Assembly (NCBI GenBank): GCA_016711285.1
Contig: JADJTG010000017.1
Location: 310,001 to 374,000 of the forward strand
From: Sphingobacteriales bacterium
Lineage (GTDB): Bacteria > Bacteroidota > Bacteroidia > Chitinophagales > UBA2359
Direction of reading: 5' to 3'
Length of the DNA stretch: 64,000 bases
This document shows, piece after piece, positions 26,132 to 35,100 of the stretch; the stretch's first letter is position 1, and the number at the start of each line of letters is the position of its first letter. Made by a program: the position numbers and the translations under genes. The notes under the pieces are model-generated. The model made no database searches and was not told where the DNA came from. It saw only the letters and a list, made by a program, of their open reading frames with translations.

Positions 26132-27425
26132 TTACAATAAATCGCGCAATACCAAAGTGCGGGAAATTTTGATATTGCCCTGTCGCAATATTTTGAGATG
26201 TATGCGCTTGCCCGCTTTTTTGTGGGTAAAAAAATGATACAATTCGCTGAGTTTCCACTCGGCGGCGGCAGTTCCGTTTATCGACAATAAAATATCCCCT
26301 TTTTCAATACCTGCCTGCTCTGCTGCACTGTTTGCCTCCACCCTGCTCACTACCAAAGTGGTGAGTTTGTTGTTGTTTTCCTGCAACAGATGTAAGCCGC
26401 TTTTGTTGTATTCAAAGCTTTGTTTAAAATGTCGGTTGGGCTGTAAATAGAGCCGTTGCGCCGTATAGTCAAATGTTACCACAAAACGCCGCAATATTTC
26501 GCCACCCACCGAGCCGTTGCGGATACTGTCCACTGCATACAAATGCCGCAGCGACACAGAATCGGGAAAAGCTGTAAGAGGCTGTAATAAAGTGTGCTTA
26601 TCCATATACAGAGCATCTACCCTACCCAAGTTGCCACTCAAATCGCCACTGAGTCCCGTGCCCAAAAAACACAGGAACTACCTGCTCCGAAGGGGGTATA
26701 TCTAAAGTATCGCGTGCCACCAATGTAAGTGCCATACTGGAGCCGCTGTCTATAAACAGCAAAGTATTGTCATACCTTCGTTCCTCTTGTTGCACCTTAG
26801 CCCGTATATATGGTTTTTTATTGATGATTTCTAAAGGAATGATGCTCGCTGCTCCTTTGCAGGACGATTGCGGCAGCCGTATTTGTAATTGCTTTTTTAT
26901 ATAATCAATACGCACCTGAAAGGGTGCAAATATGTCGTAGCCAATAATACCGTGTATCGGCACACCGACCAAACTTGTAGCATCAAAGGCAAAATCAGGT
27001 AGTACAATCATCTCCAAATTGCGCCCTTGCAACGCACCTATATCTAAGGAAACTCCACTGAGAGCCTGTGCTTCGAGTGCTTCATCTTTGCCCAAACCCC
27101 TCACCGTAACTGTACGTTGGTAGCGGTATTCAAAAGTATTTTGCAGCGATTGATACAATAAAATCGGCGTAGCTACACCTGTATCTAAAATAAAAGTAAG
27201 TGGCAAACCGCTATGGTTGCGCACCGGCAGCAGTATTAAATTATTGACAACTTGTATCGGTATCGTACAAACGCGCCGACCTTGTGGAATGTCAAAGCCT
27301 ACCACCTGCTGCGTTTCTTTCCTTGTCGTTTGTGCTGCGCTCTCTGATGATGAACACAACAGACAACAAAAACAACACCAAGCAATACAGTAATATCTGA
27401 GTATCAAAGTACCTGCGCAAAACAA
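26132..27425 (-). pseudogene. Secreted retropepsin-like aspartyl protease with PDZ domain, frameshifted
   Basis: Two adjoining frames make one gene of about 430 residues. The first (26622-27425) carries a hydrophobic leader and two aspartyl-protease halves: FILDTGVATPILL with the first catalytic Asp, and LLFIDSGSSMALTL with the second. The second (26132-26665) continues with GGEILRRFVVTFDY and a PDZ domain (about the last 95 residues, AEQAGIEKGDILLSINGTAA). They are joined by removing one A from the six-A run at 26664-26669, which turns FFGHGTQW into FLGTGLSGD, the sequence expected of the family. No ATG opens the first frame; TTG at 27425 or a later TTG must serve. Family members cut proteins in the periplasm. 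Confidence 0.8.
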
Positions 27426-27545
27426 AATTGTAACAAAAATTTATTTTAAGGTATTGAAAATACGGTGTTTTTTATGAAAAAATACCGCCTGCCAAGTGTG
27501 TGGATTTGTTTTCTTTTCAAAAAAAATTACCTACTTATCCGCCAG

Positions 27546-28991
27546 CTAAAAAAACCAGCGATAGATTTTTCGTACCATATCCAAGCTCAATTTGTTGTAG
27601 GGAGCATAGCGCAAAGGCACATCAAGCCACAATTTTTTATCTAAAATACCGCGCCGATTGGAAAATGCCTCAAAGCTGTTTTTGCCGTGATATTTTCCTA
27701 ATCCGCTGTTGCCCACACCGCCGAAGCCTAAGTTTTTGTTGGAAATATGCACAATAGTGTCGTTGATGCAGCCGCCGCCCGACGAAGTGCGCTCAATGAT
27801 ATTTTCGCACCATTTTTTATCTTTTGAAAAAACATATAACGACAAAGGTTTGGGGCGTTGCCGAATGATGGCAAGTGCTTCTTCGGTATTTTCGTAGGTC
27901 AAGACAGGCAAAATAGGACCGAAAATTTCTTCCTGCATCACTGCATCTTTCAACTGCACACCATCTAAAATAGTAGGTGCGATGTAGCGGTCGTTGCGGT
28001 CGTGTGTGCCACCGTGCACCACTTTGGAAGCATCTATCAAGCGCAGCAATCGGTCGAAGTGAGCGTGGTTGATGATGCGCACATAATCGCTGCTTTGTTG
28101 GGGGTTGCTGCCAAAAAACTGCTCCGTTTCTTTTTTCATTTGTGCAATCAAAGCATCTTTTACAGAACGATGCACCAATACATAATCGGGTGCAATACAG
28201 GTTTGTCCGGCATTTAAAAACTTTCCCCACACAATACGGCGGGCGGTGTGTGTCAGATGTATATCTTTGTCCACCACACAAGGGCTTTTGCCGCCGAGTT
28301 CCAGCACTGCGGGTGTGAGATTTTTGGCGGCGGCTTCATATACAATTTTGCCTACGCGCGTGCTGCCCGTAAAAAAGACAAATTCAAAAGGCTGCGCCAG
28401 CAATTGTTGAGCAACGGCGGCATCGCCCTGAAATACCGCCACTTGTTCGGCAGGAAAATAAGCCTCTAACATTTCCTGCATTACCGCCGAAGTATGCACC
28501 GTGAGTTCGGAGGGTTTGATAACGGCAGTGTTTCCGGCGGCTAACGCACCTGCCAATGGCGAAATACTCAACAAAAACGGATAATTCCAAGGGGCAATGA
28601 TGAGGGTTTTGCCGAAAGGTTCGTAATATATGCGGCTCGATGCCGGAAAATGAAATAAAGAAGTGCCTACGCTGTGGGGTTTTGCCCAACGCGGAACATG
28701 GCTGATAAAACCATCTATTTCGGAGAGTGTGACACCGATTTCTGTTCCGAAACTTTCAAAATTGCTTTTGTGCAGGTCGGCGTGGAGCGCATCGAAGAGT
28801 TTCGGCTCATATTGTTGTATAGCTTGGCGCAGGCGGCGGAGTTGCTGTACCCGAAAATTTGCGTCTTTTGTAACACCCGAAGCAAAAAAACGGTTTTGTT
28901 GTGCTATCACATCTGCTATTTGATTGGATACCGTGCTTTCTTTTGGGATAAAAGAGGCTGAAGCGACAGGATTTTCTAAAATATGAGCCAT
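27546..28991 (-). CDS. Aldehyde dehydrogenase family protein
   Basis: The 481-residue enzyme oxidises aldehydes to acids with NAD(P)+. It shows the class 3 (YwdH/AlkH-like) pattern: IIAPWNYPF for the cofactor loop, FFTGSTRVGK, LELGGKSPC with Glu231, GQTCIAPDY with the catalytic Cys265, and EEIFGPILPVL. The C-terminus lacks the usual long hydrophobic anchor, ending in MVRKIYRWFF. Class 3 enzymes favour medium to long aliphatic or aromatic aldehydes; the substrate here is unknown. The ATG at 28991 fits the family length. No operon partner is evident. Confidence 0.9.
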   Translation of the reverse strand: MAHILENPVASASFIPKESTVSNQIADVIAQQNRFFASGVTKDANFRVQQLRRLRQAIQQYEPKLFDALHADLHKSNFESFGTEIGVTLSEIDGFISHVPRWAKPHSVGTSLFHFPASSRIYYEPFGKTLIIAPWNYPFLLSISPLAGALAAGNTAVIKPSELTVHTSAVMQEMLEAYFPAEQVAVFQGDAAVAQQLLAQPFEFVFFTGSTRVGKIVYEAAAKNLTPAVLELGGKSPCVVDKDIHLTHTARRIVWGKFLNAGQTCIAPDYVLVHRSVKDALIAQMKKETEQFFGSNPQQSSDYVRIINHAHFDRLLRLIDASKVVHGGTHDRNDRYIAPTILDGVQLKDAVMQEEIFGPILPVLTYENTEEALAIIRQRPKPLSLYVFSKDKKWCENIIERTSSGGGCINDTIVHISNKNLGFGGVGNSGLGKYHGKNSFEAFSNRRGILDKKLWLDVPLRYAPYNKLSLDMVRKIYRWFF

Positions 28992-29083
28992 AATTTTTTT
29001 ATGGTTATAAAAATGATGAACAGAATTTTTTTGAATACAAAATCAGCAATGCCGAGCAATGCTGCGTATCATCTTTAACAGAA

Positions 29084-29125
29084 AGAAAAAAAGCAGTGAT
29101 AAAATTACAAGCATTTTATCACTGC
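29084..29125 (-). terminator. Rho-independent terminator of the SprB-like gene
   Basis: A perfect 13-bp stem (29093-29105 against 29113-29125) is followed on the minus strand by a T run. It lies 48 bases past the adhesin stop. Confidence 0.85.
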
Positions 29126-29172
29126 CGGAAATTATTTTTTTATGAAATAAAACAAATGATTAGATCAAAAGT

Positions 29173-32100
29173 TTATCGCACTAAGGTTACGTTTCCTTTG
29201 ATGAGTTCTTCTTTGCCGTTGTTGTCTTTATACCTGCACCACCATACATATACATCTAATTCGGCAGCTTCGCCGTTGGGCAATAAGCCGTTCCAGCCCT
29301 GATGATTGATTTCTTTGGTTTCATACATCTTTTCGCCCCACCGACTGAATACCATCAGTTCTAATGCTGTTACTTCCCGCGAAATTGCTTTGAAAAAGTC
29401 GTTAATACCATCGCCGTTTGGTGAAAATCCGGTAGGAACGGCAACAAAAGGTTTCACAAAAACGTCAATCGTAACCGTAGTAGTAGCCGTACAGCCGTAT
29501 TCGTCTTCTACGGTTACTTGATATGTAACCGAGTCAATAGGAGTAGCAGTAGGATTTTGGCAGTTTTCGCAGGAAAGATTGCCATTTTCACCCAATACTA
29601 TCCATTCAAAATCTAAGCTGCCATTGAGTGCAGAAGTTCCATTGGTAACGAGTTCAATAGATTCTCCCAAATCAATTTCGGTGCTGCCAATGGTGCTGAT
29701 GGTAACTTCCGAAACTGCCACCACCTGCGAAGTGGCATCATTACAATTGCTGCTGGCAACGGTGAGCGATATGTTTTTGTTGCCCGGTGTGTTCCAAAAA
29801 ACTTCGTGAGGACCAATACCGTTGGCGGTAGCAGGCTGTGCGCCATCGCCGAAATCCCACAATATATCATCACCATTATTGGCAAGCCCCGTAAAGCTGA
29901 AGTTCACCAAATCGCCCAAACATACCACCGAACTGTCTAATTCAAAGTCGGCTATGGGTTGTTCATATACTACTGTTGTTGCTTGCGTTTCATACACACA
30001 AGTATCCTGATCATAATACACCTCATACACTAAATTGATGTCTATATTTCCGGCTCCTGCTATTGTAGGGTCAAATGTAAGTCCGCTGATGCCCGCTCCG
30101 CTCAATACAGCACCCGTAGGCGTAACAGTTAAATTTACGGCAGCATCACCTACACAATAAGAATCTGCTAAACCACTGATAGCCACTGCAACCGGCGGAC
30201 AACCTGCCGTAGTACAATCATTGTCGGCAAAGGCACTGGATCCGCAACCGGCTTCGCCTACGGTGGCTACATATAAGGTAACAGTTTGGTTGGGCGATAA
30301 ATCTTCTATAGTATAAGTGAGTGTTGCAGCACTTAGCAATAAGGTATCGTTCAATCCTTCGTAAGTAACCAAATAACCATTTGCTCCGCCTACCGCCGTC
30401 CAGTTGAAAGTAAGGCTTTCATAATCGGCGGTTCCGCAACTGATAACAGGCGGTGGAATATTGCCCGGAACTAAGGCTTGCTCAGTGATGGTGCAATTAT
30501 TGGCATCTGTAACCGCCACTGTATAAGTGCCGGGTAAAAGACCGGTCGGGTCTTGAACGGTAGAAACTACTTGTAATAAGCTGTTTGTCCACTCGTATTG
30601 ATAAGGAGATACGCCGCCGCTTACGCTGATGCTCGCTGTGCCCGTACCTGTTCCACAATCCGAAACGGTGGTGCCGTCCACTGTAATTTGTGGTGATGCT
30701 TCATCTATTACATCAAATGAAATGTTATCGCTACAATCATTGGCATCGGTAACAGTAAGTGCATAAGTGCCGGGACCTACATTTATCAAATTAACCGAGT
30801 TGCCTACTATTGTTGTTCCTTCGCGCCATACATAGGTCAAAGGTGCAGTACCACCCGAAGCCGAAACGCCTGTTACACTTCCATTATTTTCGCCGCAGGT
30901 GGGAGGTGTCACGGTGCCGCCACTTAATTGAGGTGCAGCTTGGTCGGTGATGGTAAATGATTTGGTTGCTACACAACCCGTAGCATCTTCTACCGTAAGT
31001 GTGTAGTTTCCTGCCGCCACTCCGTTTAATTGCTGATTGGTGGAAACCGTAGCTCCGCCCGCATCTGTCCATGTAAAACTCAAATTGCCGTTGCCACCCG
31101 AAGCTGAAACGCCTGTAATGCTGCCATTATCCTGAGAACAAGTAGTAGATGTAGGAGTGCCGCCACTGATAATCGGTGCCGAAGCATCAGAAACGGTATA
31201 AGTTTCGGTATCGGTGCAGTCGTTGGCATCGGTGACGGTGAGTGTATAGCTACCCGCAGGAACATTCGGCAAATTATTCTGATTGCCGCCTATTGCTGCT
31301 CCTTGTGCATTGATCCAGCTATAAGTGTAAGGCGTTTGACCTCCGCTTACATTTACTGTACTAACAGCACCATCTGACTGACCGCAACTCGAAGGAGTAG
31401 TGCCGCCGCCACTGATTTGCGGAGCCGGACTGTCAGTTATCGTAAATGTTAAAGTAGTATCGCAATCATTACCATCGGTCATGGTCAATTCATATTCTCC
31501 GGCAGCTACATTATTTAAATTGATGCTTGTGCTGATTACATTGTTGGGAGTATTGGTATTTACCCATTCATAAGTAAGCGGTGTCACTCCATTAGAAACA
31601 ATACCTGTAATGCTTCCATTATTATCGCTGCACGTTTCATTTACCACAGTACCGCCACTCAAAGAAGGTGGATTGGCGGCAGTAACCGTAAAATCTATAC
31701 TAAATGTACAATCATTATCATCAGTTACTGTTAAAGTGTAATTTCCTGCGCCTACATCTTGCAAATCAATATCATTTTCGCCCGCTATTAACACACCGTT
31801 TCTTTCCCATTGATAGCTGAAAGGTGCTGTGCCGCCGGATAAAACAATACCGCTGATGCTGCCGTTGTCGGCACAGAAACTAGAAGCCTGAGCAATACCG
31901 CCGCTTAAAACAGGACCCGGTGCGTCGGGAACGTCTACATTGATGCTGGCTGCACAGTCGTTGGCTCCGGTGACAGTAAGCGTATAAGTTCCTGCCGCCA
32001 AAGCAGCTATATCTGCTTGGTTGCCATTGATAACAGGTGTACCATTCAGTGTCCATTGATAGGAATAAGGCGGTGTGCCGCCACTTACACTCACACCTGC

Positions 32101-35100
32101 AATAGAGCCGTTATTACCGGAACAGGTTGTGCCGATTACAGTAGTAGGAGGATTAACAGTTGGTGCGCCAATATCAATAATATTAAAAAATAAAGTATCG
32201 CGGCAGCCATTGTTATCAGTAGCATATAAGGTATAAGCACCGGCAGGCACATTAGACAATGAATTGCCATTGCCCGCTACTGCATCACCTGCTGCATCTT
32301 CCCAAGAATAAGTAATAGGCGGTGTGCCGCCGCTTACACTTACGCCATTTATACTTCCATCTGCATTGCCGCAACTTGAATTATTGGCAACACCGCCGCT
32401 TAATACAGGCGAGGGTTCATTTTGTAAAGTAAAGGTTTGGCTTTCTTCGCATTGATTTTCATCGGTGATGATGAGGGTATAAGTATCTGGTGCTACATTT
32501 TGCAAGCTAATACTTGTGCCGCTACCCGAACCAACTACGCCGCCACTGCTGTTTTGCCATACATAATCAATAGTGCCTTGTCCGGTAGCAACAATGTTGA
32601 TAATACTTCCGTTGGCTTCGCCACAAGTAGCATTATTTACTGTTCCGCCGCTGAGGGTTGGCAAAGGCAGTGTTCCTACTGTAATGGTGATGTTGTCGGT
32701 ACAGCCGTTTTCGTCAGTAACGGTAAGTGTGTAGTCGTCCGGACTGACATTGGCTAAATTAATGCTGTTTCCTACAACAGAACCGGAGGCATTTGTCCAA
32801 GAGAAGGTGAGTGTACCTGTGCCGCCATTGCTTTGTACATTGTTAATGGCTCCGTTGGCTTCGGCACATACGGCGGGAGTAGCTTCGCCGCCACTCAGTG
32901 TGGGTCCGGCTTCATTATTGATTGTAAAAGACAAAGTAGCCTGACAATCAGAGGCATCTGTGACCGTAAAAGTATAATTTCCTGCCAATACATTGGTCAA
33001 ATTCAAAGTTGTACTTACTTCTGTACCGCCTGCATTTGTCCAGCTATAAGAATAAGGTGTTGTGCCGCCCGATACATTGATACCATTGATACCACCATTT
33101 GCATCGCCGCAGGCACTGTCATCAACTGTACCGCCGGTAGCATCAACTTGCGGGGCGTGTTCTACTTCAAAAGGGGGGCTTGTTACAACACAATCTGCAT
33201 CATCTGTTATTGTCAATGTATAAGTACCTTGTGGTACGCCGCTTAAATCTATATCGTTGCTGCCTACAATAGTTCCACCTGCATTTGTCCAGCTATATGA
33301 ATATGGTGTAGCTCCGCCGGATACAGTAATTCCATCGACACCACCATCATTTCCGGCACAGGTTTCTGCAAAAGGTGTGCCGCCACTCAAAGTCGGTGCA
33401 GGTAAATCATCTATTGTAAAAGATAAGGTAGCTTCACAATCATTTTCATCAGTAACTGTAACTGTGTATGTTCCTGCTGCAACATTGTTGAGGTTGGCAG
33501 TATTACCCACCGTATTGTTTGCTGCATCAGTCCATACATAATCTGCATCAGTTACACCATTTGCCAAAGTCAGTTGTATGCCTGTAATGCTGCCGTCACT
33601 TTGTCCGCAATGTGCATTTTGTACAGTGCCGCCACTTAAAGCGGGGTTTCCAAAAGCGGGAATAGTGAAATCCTGTGTTACTTCGCAGTTGTTGGCATCT
33701 GTTACAACAAGTGTATAATCGCCGCCTGTGGCATTGCTCAAAGTAGCAGTAGTAGCTCCGCTTACGGGTGTGCCGTTATTGAGCCATTGAATAGTGAGTG
33801 GTTCCGTACCGCCGATAATGGTAATGCCATTGACTGCTCCATTGGGCAAGTTACAAGTAGATGGAACCAAACTTCCACCATTGATGATGGGAGCTGGTTC
33901 GTCGGCAACATCAAAATTGAGTGTGGCTGTACAGTTGGCAGCATCGGTGACTGTAAAAGTATATGTGCCTTCGCCCACATTACTTAAATTAATATTGGAC
34001 GTACTATTTGACCATTCGTAAGTATAAGGGGAAGTTCCGCCGCTTACATTAATTCCACTAATACCGCCATTGGCATCGCCACAAGCGGCATTATTTACTG
34101 TTCCTCCTGTGGCTACTATATCGGGTGTATGGCTCACGGTGAAAGGTCCTATTTCATCTTCACAATTGGCATTATCTACAACAGTAAGTGTATAAGAACC
34201 TTCGGTAACATTGTATAAATCAATGCTATCCGTACCTACTGTCGTTCCGTTGGCATCAGTCCAGGTATAAGTATAAGGTGTCGCTCCGCCTGCAATAGAA
34301 ATTCCCACCACTGCTCCGTCATTTTCCGAGCAGGTTTCGGGTTCGGTGCCGCCGCCACTCAAGGTAGGTCCCGGCAAATCATCAACTACAAAAGGAGGTA
34401 AAGAAACTTCACAATCATTTTCATCAATTACTATAAAAGTATAAGTACCCGCCGGAACGTTGGAAAGGTCTGTAGTAAGAGCTATTTCGTTACCGTTGCT
34501 GTCTTGCCAACTGTAAACAGCATTGGTGACACCTGTTGCTAAAGTAACACTAATACCCGAAATACTGCCGTTGCTTTGTCCGCAATAGGCATTTTGTACG
34601 ATGCCGCCGTTCAATATAGGGCTAGCAAAGGCATCAATAGTGAGCGACAAAGAATCATCGCAACCGTTGGCATCGGTGGCTACCAAAGTATAAGTACCGC
34701 CTGCTACATTATTTAAATCAATACTTGCAGCACCGTTTATGGTAGTACCTGCACCGTTGAGCCATTCGTAGGAGATATTGCCGGTGCCGCCTGATATAAC
34801 AATATCTGTAATGCTGCCGTTGTTGAGGTTACAAGTGGCTGCCGTTGCAGTACCGCCGCTTAATACAGGCGAAGGTTGGTCGGGAATATCGTAAGTGGCA
34901 GTATCCACACAGCCACCCGCATTGTGAAGATACAAAGTATAAGTTCCCGCATTTACATCTGTTAAATTATCGGTGGTAGCTACTGTATCTCCGGCTGCCG
35001 ACACCCAGTAATATTCCAAACTGTTAGTGCCCACACCGGAATAGGTAACATTGGTAACAGCACCATTGGCGGCATCACAGGTTTCGGGCGTAATGTCGGC

